Shown here piece after piece: positions 43,401 through 51,408 of a stretch of 64,000 nucleotides of DNA. Under the pieces are notes generated by a model. That model searched no databases and was not told the origin of the DNA. It saw only the letters and a program-made list of their open reading frames with translations. The translations under genes were made by a program, and so were the position numbers. The stretch's first letter is position 1; every line of letters begins with the position of its first letter. The stretch covers positions 1 to 64,000 of the forward strand of contig JAIMBT010000017.1 in the NCBI GenBank assembly GCA_023511295.1, written 5' to 3'. Origin of the DNA: Alicyclobacillus sp. (GTDB lineage: Bacteria; Bacillota; Bacilli; Alicyclobacillales; Alicyclobacillaceae).

Positions 43401-44827
43401 ATCACCGGGTGGCCGTAACCGATGACGGCCGCGGCGTGGCTCAGGCGCTGGTTCGACGGTTGCGGGACGCCGGCTACCCCGCGTCGGTTGTCCGTCAGGT
43501 TCCGGACGACGCCAAGCTGGTCATTCACCTCGCAGCCCTCCGCGACCTGGACCGTGTGGAATCGGCGATTGGGTGCAATGAGGAGGCGTTTCTCCTGTGT
43601 CAGGGGCTGTCGACCGAATTTCGAGCGGATGGCCGACTCGTCCTGGTTCAGTCGACGGACGGCGACTTTGGCGCTTCGGGTCGCGGCGGTGCGCGCGCGT
43701 GGTCGGCCGGTATCGCCAGTCTGGCCAAGACGGTGGCGCGGGAGTGGCCGGGTGTGCAGGTCAAAGCCTTGGACATCGCCATGACGGGTCAGCGCGTGGA
43801 AGACGTTGCGCGACGTATTTTCGAGGAGATATCCCAGGGTGGCGCGACGTTGGAAGTCGGGTTGCAACCGGGGGACGTTCGCGTGACGCCGGTTGTGGAG
43901 CCGCGCCCGCTCAGCTACGCAAATCGCAACCGCGCGGCAACGCTGCTCGACCCGGGGGCGGTGGTGGTCGTCACAGGGGGGGCTCGCGGCGTCACCGGCC
44001 GTTGCTTGGAGGAATTGGCGAAGGAAGTGCAACCTCAGTTCGTGATCTTCGGCCGGACACGTCTGCGCCCGGAATGGCACCCGGAACTCGACGCTTTGGA
44101 CCACTCGCAAGTCATGGAGTGGATTTGGCGAGCGGAGCGGGAAGCAGGCAGACGTCCCGTCCCCGCGGCGTTATCCCAGCGGGCCAAGGACATCCTGGCG
44201 GAGCGCGACGTTCGACAAACCTTGCACCGCTTGTCGCAAGCCGGTGCAAAAGTCGCTTACCAGTCCGTGGACGTCCGTGATTCCCAGGCTCTGCACACGG
44301 CCATTCAGTGGACCCGACGACAGTTTGGGCCCATCGCGGGCCTGATTCATGGAGCGGGCGTGATTGAGGACGCGCTCATCTCGGACAAGTCCGTGGAGCA
44401 GTTCCGACGCGTCTTTGAAACGAAGGTGCGCCCGGCTCAAGTCTTTCTCGAAGCCACCAAGGATGACCCCATTCGGCTCATCTGCCTGTTCTCGTCGGTT
44501 GCCGCACGATACGGGAACCAAGGTCAGAGCGATTACGCTATGGCGAATGAAGTGCTGAACAAAGTCGCGAGACAGGAACAGGCCCGGCGAGGCGCTTCGT
44601 GCGTCGTCCGTTCGATTGCCTGGGGGCCGTGGGACGGCGGCATGGTGGATGGTGCACTGAAGTCCCATTTGACGCGCCTTGGCGTGGGCCTCATCGACAT
44701 CCAAACGGGTGCGCGCGCCTTTGTAGAGGAACTTCTGTGCGGGGACGGTCACCCGGAAGTGGTCGTACAAGCGATGGGCGACCGGGCATCTGCGGACATG
44801 GGCCGCATGGAGGTGAAATCCAGTTGA
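40436..44827 (+). CDS. PUFA-synthase-like polyketide synthase, KS-AT-KR
   Basis: 1463 aa, ATG with GAGAGGAGGGG upstream. Ketosynthase (1-455) with Cys211, acyltransferase (578-850) with Ser676 in GHSFGELTALHAAG and AFHSPLVAA, a LNGSNVGKPYP linker near 930, then a ketoreductase (about 1010-1400). The KR has VVVTGGARGVTGRCLEEL for NADPH and the Ser-Tyr pair in LFSSVAARYGNQGQSDYAMA (Tyr1367). There is no ACP. The KS is catalytically complete and is not a chain-length-factor type, because its active-site region lies in the tract identical to the previous gene. Works in trans with the ACP of the first protein (inference). The start of the next gene overlaps its stop. Confidence 0.92.
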   Translation: MVSAQRMAIAVVGYETLFPGSTNRTGFWRDILAGRDCITDVPPSHWLLDDYYDANPGTEDKTYGRRGGFIPSVPFSTLEFGMPPNVLRHTDTTQLLALLLAKQVLSEALGEDVAAQEFPELDRVGVILGVASGTQLASDMVGRIGRPIWQRVLRQRGFTEARVRAICDAMEARFTPWSESTFPGLLSNVVAGRIANRLNLGGENFTVDAACASSLAAVEMAVRALESGSADLMLTGGVDALNTIFTFTCFTKTPALSPTGDSRPFSDQADGTILGEGVGVLALKRLADAERDGNAIYAVIRGIGSSSDGRAKSVYAPHAKGQAKALRRAYEMAGYAPRTVELVEGHGTATAAGDAAEVEALREVFEADGAPSQAWCALGSVKSQIGHTKAAAGAAGLFKAVMALHHKVLPPTIKVERPNPELKLEESAFYLNTEARPWIRAKGQPRRASVSSFGFGGSNYHVTLEEYQGPKRPGKLRTSGVELVLVSGASAGEVVERSQGLLADLAAGATLVELARQTQLAWDHAKPARLAVLAADEAELGERLQHAISHIQAEPERSIRQMNRLHYAVGREPGKVAFLFPGQGSQYIGMGADLAMTFEAARAVWDEVAEVEIEEGLRVHDVVFPQPVFTAEGRRAQQERLTRTEWAQPCIAAASMAGLAVLRSLNIQPDCVAGHSFGELTALHAAGAMDARTLIALARHRGERMAAASDTPGAMFSVFARESAFADLMRDLPVVVANRNAPEQVVVGGPLDDMLELERRLTKAGIRSTRLNVSTAFHSPLVAAAADDLAETLSKMKVSRPTIPVISNTYARPYPATVAQIKRQIAQQLAKPVLFQAQIDAMYDQGVRTFIEVGPGSTLAGLTTQCLVERSAVVVSLDKRGQRLNGFWNGLAQLAVAGLPMDFSAMWQEFQEIRAQAPAKGEAARGAVVMLNGSNVGKPYPRIRPNGPALRPAEQPGTAAPQPTLDRGVVTLVPVRPGGTSILDGFPRHHRVAVTDDGRGVAQALVRRLRDAGYPASVVRQVPDDAKLVIHLAALRDLDRVESAIGCNEEAFLLCQGLSTEFRADGRLVLVQSTDGDFGASGRGGARAWSAGIASLAKTVAREWPGVQVKALDIAMTGQRVEDVARRIFEEISQGGATLEVGLQPGDVRVTPVVEPRPLSYANRNRAATLLDPGAVVVVTGGARGVTGRCLEELAKEVQPQFVIFGRTRLRPEWHPELDALDHSQVMEWIWRAEREAGRRPVPAALSQRAKDILAERDVRQTLHRLSQAGAKVAYQSVDVRDSQALHTAIQWTRRQFGPIAGLIHGAGVIEDALISDKSVEQFRRVFETKVRPAQVFLEATKDDPIRLICLFSSVAARYGNQGQSDYAMANEVLNKVARQEQARRGASCVVRSIAWGPWDGGMVDGALKSHLTRLGVGLIDIQTGARAFVEELLCGDGHPEVVVQAMGDRASADMGRMEVKSS
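41039..42257 (+). repeat. 1219-bp perfect direct repeat, copy B
   Basis: Second copy of the tract at 37259-38477, within the KS-AT-KR gene. The edges do not coincide with domain borders, and no insertion-sequence features flank it. Confidence 0.97.
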
Positions 44828-47800
44828 AGGCACGAATCAACACTCACTCCGAGGCGGGTCCAGCGCTGCGCGACTACTGGCGGCGTTGGTATCAAGACGT
44901 ATCGGAGACTCACCAACAGTACCTGCACGCGTCCGTCTCGTTGTATCAGAGATACATGGACAACCAGGGTCTTCTGGTGGGCACTCTCAGCCAGATGGGA
45001 CCGGACATCGTCGACACGACAGACGTCGTCGAAACCGTGGTGCTGTCGAAAGGTCAGCTCGATTTGCTTGCGGCCGGCCGGGTCGCGGAGTGCCTCGGGG
45101 CGGATTTCACGGTCTGCGACGCGCACGTCCGGACACCGCGCCTCCCCCAGGCGGATACCATGTGGCTCGATGGATTGACCATTCAGCGGGCAGTGAATGG
45201 GACGAGCCCAGGCGGCGTCGTCCTACATGCGGCCTGTGATTTTGAACGACTGTTCAACGCAGGGCCCGGCGCAGAGCGCGCCCTGCTGGAGGCGGTGCAA
45301 ACGGCCAGTTTGCAGGCGCTTGCCGCGTACATGATACAGACCGGTCAGACCCTGAATCACGATGGCTGGCGCTTTGAACAGACGTCCGGGTTCCATGCGA
45401 CGCAGGGGAGCCTAACGTGGCTGCGAGACCATCCGGTTGCCGCGATAGAGATGCGCATCCACCCAGCGGACTGCAGTGTCCGTGCGAACGCACGGGTGAC
45501 GGACGGGACACATACGTGGCGGGGTGAGGGGTTTATTGCGGCCCTTGTGCCAGACTGGCCTCTGCAAGACCACCCAGAGCTGATGAACATCGAGGACCCT
45601 GTCCCGGCGTTCTCGGACGGCGAAATCGTGTTCAATCGTCGGGCCATGGCGGAGTTTTCGCTCGGCCGGCCGTCGCGTGCGCTCGGCTCCCGTTATCAGG
45701 CCTTTGACGCGGAACGCCAGTTCTCTCGTCTCCCAGGTCCCGCGTACCAGTGCCTGTCGCGGGTTTGCGATGTCGAAGTGCCAAACCCGGGAGAGACGGA
45801 CCGGAAACTCAAGGTGGTGGCAGAATACGACGTTCCACCGGACGCGTGGTATTTTGCCGCCAATGGCGGGACCATGCCGTTTTGTATCCTACTCGAGACG
45901 GCGTTGCAGCCCTGCGGGTGGTTGGCTCTGTACGCGGGTATCCCGCTGGAGTCGGACAAAGATCGCTGGTTTCGGAATTTGGACGGTTCAAGCGTGCAGT
46001 ACCGGACGCTCCGTCCGGACGTCGGCACCATCCGCACCGAGGCATCCTTGGTGTCGGAATCGAGATTCATGGACACGTGGATTGGGACCTACGACATCAC
46101 CTGCACGGTGCGCGGCGAAGTGGTCTTTCGCGCCAAGGCTACCTTTGGATATTTCACGCGCCAAGATCTAGCCCGGCAAGTTGGGTTGCAGACGACGGAC
46201 GACGAGCGAGATCGTCTGACGGAACCGTCGCCCTTTCAGACGTCGGGTCAAGAATGGTCGGAAATCCGGTCGCTCTTGCAATCCAATCTGTCGATGCTGG
46301 ACCGAGTGAGTGGCTACTGGCCGGGAGGTGGTCGGTTCGGACTCGGCAGAATCCGCGGCGAGAAACAGGTCCGGGCAAGTGAGTGGTTCTTCAAGGCCCA
46401 TTTCTACACCGATCCGGTCCAACCCGGGTCACTCGGAATTGAAGCGATGATTCAGTTGTTGAAATGTTTCAGCCTCCAGGAATCTCTTCAGGAGGGCATC
46501 GCAGATTTTGTTTTTACCCATGTTCCGAACCAGTCTTGTGAATGGACCTACCGCGGCCAAGTTCTGCCGACAAACGGTCAAATCACCGTTGATTTGGATG
46601 TGTCGTCCATTGAACGTTCGGCGTCGGGCGTGAAGGTGATGGCCGACGGCACGCTGTGGGTGGACGGGAAAAAGATTTACCGTGTCCGCAATCTCGGTAT
46701 CCGACTCAGCAACCGAGCGGATGAATTAGGGGAATCATCGGTCGCTGCGGCGGATGCCGGCGAAGAGGTCATCAGTCCGGCCGTACAAACGTGGCTGAAC
46801 GACCACTGTCCAACCTATACCGCACCGGCGCTGCCGTTCATGTTCATGGTAGACCGCCTGGCAGCGGCCGCCCTGGCGAAACGCCCCAATGCGGTGGTCA
46901 TCGGTTTGGAGCAGGTTCAGGTGAACAACTGGCTGGTGTGCGACAAACCGCGCAAGTTGCGGACGGAAGTGGCGGCGGACCCGAGCAACCCCGATGTGTT
47001 CGATGTGACGTTGCTCTGTTGGCGGGACGCCTTGACCGAATCACTTTCTCGGTATGAACCGATTGCACAAGGCCGGGTTCACTTGGGGCCAGCTTATCCG
47101 CACACGGCTCCCTGTTCGCCCCTTGAGCGTTTGATAGACCCGTGTGACGACGGGGACCCGTATCAGACAGGGCGGATGATGCACGGTCCGACGTTTCAGG
47201 TGGTGCAGCAGATCACGTACGGGACGAACGGCGCCGACTATACGCTCGACGCGTCCATCCGGTCGGTCCCGAAGGGCTGCCTGAATCAGCTCCTGCTGGA
47301 CGGGGTGACGCACGGGATTCCCAACCATCGACTGAACCTAGCGTTCCCGGAGCTCTCGGAGGAGTACGTGGTCTTTCCCAAAGCCATCGAGTGGGCGCGC
47401 ATCCACCGCCCGATTCCGGACGCGGGGAGCGTGTCTTGCGAGCTGCGACCCGATGGGTTCTGGGACGGAAAGAAATTCCCGGCCTTCCGAGTTCGGATGT
47501 ACCAAGGGGACAGGGAGATTCTCGAGATGCGCTTGGTCGGCGTGCTGTTTCCCAAAGGTGCGCTGGCGCAAGTAGATCTGGCCGACCTGCGAAAGTTTTT
47601 GCGGGACCAAGTGCACGTCCCGAATGTCAGCTTGTCGACATGGGACGGTATGATGACTCGCGTCCAACTCGCGGATATCAAGAGCTTCGACTGGTTTCCA
47701 GGAACGGTGGCTTCGGTCTATGCGACGAGCGGAGCGTTGCCTGCGTTGGGCCTGAACGTCGCGGTCAAGGAACACGTGGCGCGACGGGAACGGGTCCATC

Positions 47801-48906
47801 CGCGATTTGTGACCGTGTCAGACGATGGTTCCTGCGCCTGGTCAGAGGGGAACCCACTCGTACGCTATTCGCTCGCAACGTCGGCGAAGGGGCGCGAGAT
47901 ACAGGTCTCCGACAGGCGACCGCCGGCACGGGACGTGGCCCGCCTGGTCGGGTTCTGGCAAGCGTACGCCGGGGCTCCCGACGGATGGCTGGTGGATGAC
48001 CTTATGACGGGGTTGGTGGAGGTTTTGACGCGGCGAGTCCGGGTTCTCGACCCTGCAGGGTTGGCGAACCTGAAGGGCAAGCCGGTCATCTTCATGGCGA
48101 ATCATCAGACGGCCATTGAATCGACGTGGTTTCTCTATCTGGCCTCGGCGCTGCACCGTACGCCCGTCATGGCCGTGTCCAAGGCGGAGCACCGGGACTC
48201 GTGGGTCGGCCAACTGGTTGAAGCGATGGCGCATCCCTCCGTCCGGCTTTCGGAACTCCTGGTGTACTTCCAACAACAGGATGGCCTCTCGCTCCTCCCG
48301 TTGCTTGAAGAACTCGGAAGCAAGGTTCGCACAACGGGGCATTCCGTGCTGATTCACGTGGAAGGCGCGCGGATGTACAGCGCCAGGGACATCGTCCGCA
48401 ACATCAGCGCTGGACTGGTCGACTTCGCGATGAACGAACAACTGCCCATCGTGCCCGTGTGGTTTGGCGGCGGTTTGCCTGTGCGGCCGGTGAAGGATTT
48501 GCTGGATGTGCCCGCTGGTTTGGCACCGCAAGACGTGTTCTTTGGTTCGCCGATTGACCCACAGCAACTTCAGGGCCGGTATCTGCGGGACCGCAAGATG
48601 TTGATTCTGGATGCCATTAACCAAACCGGCGCGGTTTCCAGGCAGGGTGGGTTGAACCGCGGCAACAAAGGCCTGGCTTCCGAAGTCGCCCAATTGGTCG
48701 GCAAATGGAACATGGACCCGGCGTATGCGCTGCTGGTTGCCGGCCTGTCGGCGTTGCGGCACCCGGGACCTGACACCGTACAAATCCTGAAGGGTCTGCG
48801 CGATGGCGTATTGCGAGTTGACAGCGATGCGCACGGACGCTGGTTGGGCGAGGTCGCGCAGTTGTTGTACGGCCCCAGTGGGCCCCGAGTGGAGTTCGGG
48901 AGCTAG
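44824..48906 (+). CDS. PfaC-like multi-dehydratase fused to an acylglycerol-phosphate acyltransferase
   Basis: 1360 aa from a TTG at 44824 (GGAGG at 44809-44813), overlapping the previous stop. An N-terminal helical stretch (LRDYWRRWYQDVSETHQQYL) resembles the helix of the KS-AT-ACP protein. FabA/PfaC-type hot-dog segments follow: AWYFAANGGTMPFCILLETA near 341, AHFYTDPVQPGSLGIEAMIQ near 530, a PKS-DH-like WLNDHCPTYTAPALPFMFMV near 659 with MMHGPTFQVV near 786 and LLDGVTHGIPNH near 823. The C-terminus (1085-1300) is an AGPAT/PlsC domain: FMANHQTAIES and IHVEGARMYS. PfaC normally has KS and CLF ahead of the dehydratases; both are absent. The fused acyltransferase suggests direct transfer of the finished acyl chain to a glycerophospholipid (inference; a similar fusion is known in myxobacterial PUFA synthases). 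Confidence 0.88.
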   Translation: MKARINTHSEAGPALRDYWRRWYQDVSETHQQYLHASVSLYQRYMDNQGLLVGTLSQMGPDIVDTTDVVETVVLSKGQLDLLAAGRVAECLGADFTVCDAHVRTPRLPQADTMWLDGLTIQRAVNGTSPGGVVLHAACDFERLFNAGPGAERALLEAVQTASLQALAAYMIQTGQTLNHDGWRFEQTSGFHATQGSLTWLRDHPVAAIEMRIHPADCSVRANARVTDGTHTWRGEGFIAALVPDWPLQDHPELMNIEDPVPAFSDGEIVFNRRAMAEFSLGRPSRALGSRYQAFDAERQFSRLPGPAYQCLSRVCDVEVPNPGETDRKLKVVAEYDVPPDAWYFAANGGTMPFCILLETALQPCGWLALYAGIPLESDKDRWFRNLDGSSVQYRTLRPDVGTIRTEASLVSESRFMDTWIGTYDITCTVRGEVVFRAKATFGYFTRQDLARQVGLQTTDDERDRLTEPSPFQTSGQEWSEIRSLLQSNLSMLDRVSGYWPGGGRFGLGRIRGEKQVRASEWFFKAHFYTDPVQPGSLGIEAMIQLLKCFSLQESLQEGIADFVFTHVPNQSCEWTYRGQVLPTNGQITVDLDVSSIERSASGVKVMADGTLWVDGKKIYRVRNLGIRLSNRADELGESSVAAADAGEEVISPAVQTWLNDHCPTYTAPALPFMFMVDRLAAAALAKRPNAVVIGLEQVQVNNWLVCDKPRKLRTEVAADPSNPDVFDVTLLCWRDALTESLSRYEPIAQGRVHLGPAYPHTAPCSPLERLIDPCDDGDPYQTGRMMHGPTFQVVQQITYGTNGADYTLDASIRSVPKGCLNQLLLDGVTHGIPNHRLNLAFPELSEEYVVFPKAIEWARIHRPIPDAGSVSCELRPDGFWDGKKFPAFRVRMYQGDREILEMRLVGVLFPKGALAQVDLADLRKFLRDQVHVPNVSLSTWDGMMTRVQLADIKSFDWFPGTVASVYATSGALPALGLNVAVKEHVARRERVHPRFVTVSDDGSCAWSEGNPLVRYSLATSAKGREIQVSDRRPPARDVARLVGFWQAYAGAPDGWLVDDLMTGLVEVLTRRVRVLDPAGLANLKGKPVIFMANHQTAIESTWFLYLASALHRTPVMAVSKAEHRDSWVGQLVEAMAHPSVRLSELLVYFQQQDGLSLLPLLEELGSKVRTTGHSVLIHVEGARMYSARDIVRNISAGLVDFAMNEQLPIVPVWFGGGLPVRPVKDLLDVPAGLAPQDVFFGSPIDPQQLQGRYLRDRKMLILDAINQTGAVSRQGGLNRGNKGLASEVAQLVGKWNMDPAYALLVAGLSALRHPGPDTVQILKGLRDGVLRVDSDAHGRWLGEVAQLLYGPSGPRVEFGS

Positions 48907-48949
48907 GGAGGCCGTATCATTCCACCACCCAGGGAGGGGTCTCACAGGC

Positions 48950-50539
48950 ATGAAAGCGGCCGCAGTCGACATCTTTCAATTGAGTTACCTGAAGTTCGCC
49001 GTCGAGCAGATTCGCGAGCCTCTGCACATCGTGACAGATGGGCGAACGAACACGGTGTGGGTGGTCACGGCCTCGGACTGGCGAAACGGCGTCGATCAAA
49101 GCGGGCGTGGCCAACTGGATTGGGTGGCCACGGTCCCTCCGTGCCATCCCGAGTGGCTTGGGGACCGGTCATTCCTAGAGGCACACCACTTGCGGTTCCC
49201 GTACCTTGCCGGCGAAATGGCAAACGGGATTGCCACCAGCCGGATGGTCATCGCCATGGCGAACGCCGGCATGATGGGGTTCTTCGGAGCGGGTGGACTC
49301 GCCGTGGAGGCGGTCGAGCGGGCGGTACAGGAGATAGGAGGGGTTCTCGGCGCAACGGGACGTCCGTGGGGGGTCAACCTGATTCATTCGCCCTACGACC
49401 CTGCATTGGAGGGTGCTTTGGTCGATTTGTACCTCCGCTCTGGCGTCACCCGCGTATCTGCGTCCGCGTTCTTGCGACTCACCCCGGCCGTGGTTCGCTT
49501 TGCGTTCGCGGGTCTCCGGCGGACTTCCGATGGCCAGATTGTTCGGCCGCACCACGTCTTCGCCAAAATCTCCCGCTCCGAGGTCGCGAGGCAGTTTTTG
49601 TCGCCCCCTCCACGGGAGATACTCGACGGACTGGTTCAGATGGGTCAACTGACCGCGGAGGAGGCCGAGTTGGCTGCGAACCTCCCGGTTGCGGAAGATA
49701 TCACGGTCGAAGCGGATTCCGGCGGACATACGGACGGGCGGCCACTGCTCGTGCTCCTGCCGGAGATCTTGCGCGTGCGCGACCAGATCTGTGGACAATT
49801 CCACTACGCGTGTCCGGTGCGTGTCGGCGCTGCTGGAGGGATTGGTACGCCGGAAAGTGCTGCCGCAGCCTTTGCTGCTGGAGCGGCGTACGTCTTGACC
49901 GGATCGATCAACCAGTGTTCGGTGGAGTCCGGTGCATCCGAAGTCGTCAAGCAGATGCTAGCGGAGGCCAGTGCAACGGACGTCGCCACGGCGCCGGCCG
50001 CGGACATGTTTGAACTCGGCTCGAAGGTCCAGGTGTTAAAGAGAGGAACCCTGTTCGCGTCAAGGGCGACGCAACTGTACGAACTGTACCGCTCGTACGG
50101 AAGTCTGACGGACATTCCCATCGCGGTTCGGTCTCGGCTAGAAAAGGAGATCTTTCGGGCGACATTGGATGAAATCTGGGATGGCACTCGATCATTCTTT
50201 GCTCTGCGTGACGAGTCGCAACTGCGAAAGGCAGAGGCAGACCCCAAACACAAGATGGCACTGGTGTTTCGATGGTATTTAGGGAACGCGAGCAAGTGGG
50301 CGATACGCGGGCAGCGGGATAGGCAGACGGACTATCAGATTTGGTGCGGACCGGCCATGGGGGCGTTCAACGAATGGGTGAGAGGCACCTTTCTACAAAG
50401 TGTGCAACAGAGATCGGTCGTTCAGATGGCGCTGAACCTGCTGGAAGGAGCCGCAGTGGCCACGCGGGCACAGCACCTGCGAAGCGCTGGCGTTCGCGTG
50501 CCGAACAACGTGTTCGCGTTTCAGCCCCGCCCCTTATGA
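48950..50539 (+). CDS. PfaD-like enoyl reductase (FMN-dependent)
   Basis: 529 aa, ATG at 48950 with AGGGAGGGG upstream; longer upstream frames have no family features. TIM-barrel FMN protein of the FabK/nitropropane-dioxygenase type: EMANGIATSRMVIAMANAGM, FGAGGLAVEAVERAV, DITVEADSGGHTDGRPLLVL, GAAGGIGTPESAAAAFAAGA and YVLTGSINQ. The long C-terminal region with MFELGSKVQVLKRGTLFASR and DYQIWCGPAMGAFNEWVRGT is the PfaD extension. It supplies the enoyl reduction missing from the multidomain proteins. In PUFA synthases this is a separate subunit, as here. Confidence 0.93.
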   Translation: MKAAAVDIFQLSYLKFAVEQIREPLHIVTDGRTNTVWVVTASDWRNGVDQSGRGQLDWVATVPPCHPEWLGDRSFLEAHHLRFPYLAGEMANGIATSRMVIAMANAGMMGFFGAGGLAVEAVERAVQEIGGVLGATGRPWGVNLIHSPYDPALEGALVDLYLRSGVTRVSASAFLRLTPAVVRFAFAGLRRTSDGQIVRPHHVFAKISRSEVARQFLSPPPREILDGLVQMGQLTAEEAELAANLPVAEDITVEADSGGHTDGRPLLVLLPEILRVRDQICGQFHYACPVRVGAAGGIGTPESAAAAFAAGAAYVLTGSINQCSVESGASEVVKQMLAEASATDVATAPAADMFELGSKVQVLKRGTLFASRATQLYELYRSYGSLTDIPIAVRSRLEKEIFRATLDEIWDGTRSFFALRDESQLRKAEADPKHKMALVFRWYLGNASKWAIRGQRDRQTDYQIWCGPAMGAFNEWVRGTFLQSVQQRSVVQMALNLLEGAAVATRAQHLRSAGVRVPNNVFAFQPRPL

Positions 50540-50588
50540 GCGATGGGACAGGCGGGCGCGGTGGGCCACGCCCTGGGAGAACCTGGCC

Positions 50589-51293
50589 ATGGTGAATCTC
50601 GTTGCTGTGAAATGGCGTCCGGAGGAAGCGGATAGACTGCAGCGTGCGTTCCTCGAATTCCTTTCGGAAGACAAACAGAAGCGGGTGTCCCGATGCATGC
50701 ATCCGATGACACGCCGACAGGTTCTGGTTGCTGACCTGTTCGTGCGGGCCGTGCTCGGGAGACACCTGAATGTGACGAACCGACAACTGGCATTCGAACG
50801 AAACGAATACGGGAAACCCTCGCTTCGCGGGATTTCCCACGTGCATTACAACGTCTCGCACTCCCATGAGTGGATCTTGTGCGCCGTCGGTACCGTCGAG
50901 GTCGGGGTGGACATTCAGTACATGCAGCCGTTTGACCACCGGACCGTTCACCGCTACCTGCATCCCGCGGAGCAAGAGGACATCGCTGGGCAAGACGGTG
51001 CCGCGCAGCAGTTGGAGCGATTCTACGCGATTTGGACACGCAAGGAAAGTTACGTGAAAGCGTTGGGGCGGGGATTGGCTGAACCTTTCTCGTCGTTCTG
51101 TGTGGCTATTGGCCCGAGGGAAGATTCGCCCTTGGTGGACGCTGTGTCCCGAAGTCCGTGGCGTTTCACGTCCTGTTGGGTGGATGCGGGCTATCAAGCG
51201 ACACTTTGTACGCCGGCCGCGGCGCATGTCGACCCCGTCGTCCAGGTGTGGCCCATGGAGGCGTTCGAGCAGATGCTGGTCCAGATGGCGTAG
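50589..51293 (+). CDS. 4'-phosphopantetheinyl transferase, Sfp type
   Basis: 234 aa, ATG at 50589 after GGGAGAA. Sfp/EntD-type motifs: FERNEYGKPSL, VHYNVSHSHEW, VGVDIQYMQPF and the C-terminal FYAIWTRKESYVKALGRGL, with the metal-binding Asp and the WxxKES block intact. It transfers phosphopantetheine from CoA to the Ser of acyl carrier domains, almost certainly Ser1194 of the KS-AT-ACP protein in this operon. Length is normal for the Sfp branch. Confidence 0.93.
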   Translation: MVNLVAVKWRPEEADRLQRAFLEFLSEDKQKRVSRCMHPMTRRQVLVADLFVRAVLGRHLNVTNRQLAFERNEYGKPSLRGISHVHYNVSHSHEWILCAVGTVEVGVDIQYMQPFDHRTVHRYLHPAEQEDIAGQDGAAQQLERFYAIWTRKESYVKALGRGLAEPFSSFCVAIGPREDSPLVDAVSRSPWRFTSCWVDAGYQATLCTPAAAHVDPVVQVWPMEAFEQMLVQMA

Positions 51294-51408
51294 GGCTAGA
51301 GTCCCATGGTTGACAGCAGCCTGCGCGGTGAAGTTCGTGGATGCGTGCGGGAGGTTGAGGAGGTGCTAGATCATCACTCGGTGGCGTGAAAAATCCCTCG
51401 GCTGGCTC

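Noticed and set aside
36803-44110. Very long open frames on the minus strand opposite the synthase genes (up to about 700 codons)
   Set aside because: Arg/His/Pro-rich translations without family features; they mirror codon bias of the real genes, and the same shadow appears twice because of the 1219-bp repeat.
51310-51340. TTGACA (51310-51315) as a promoter for the sugar importer
   Set aside because: No acceptable -10 follows at 16-18 bp (GTTCGT at 51333-51338).
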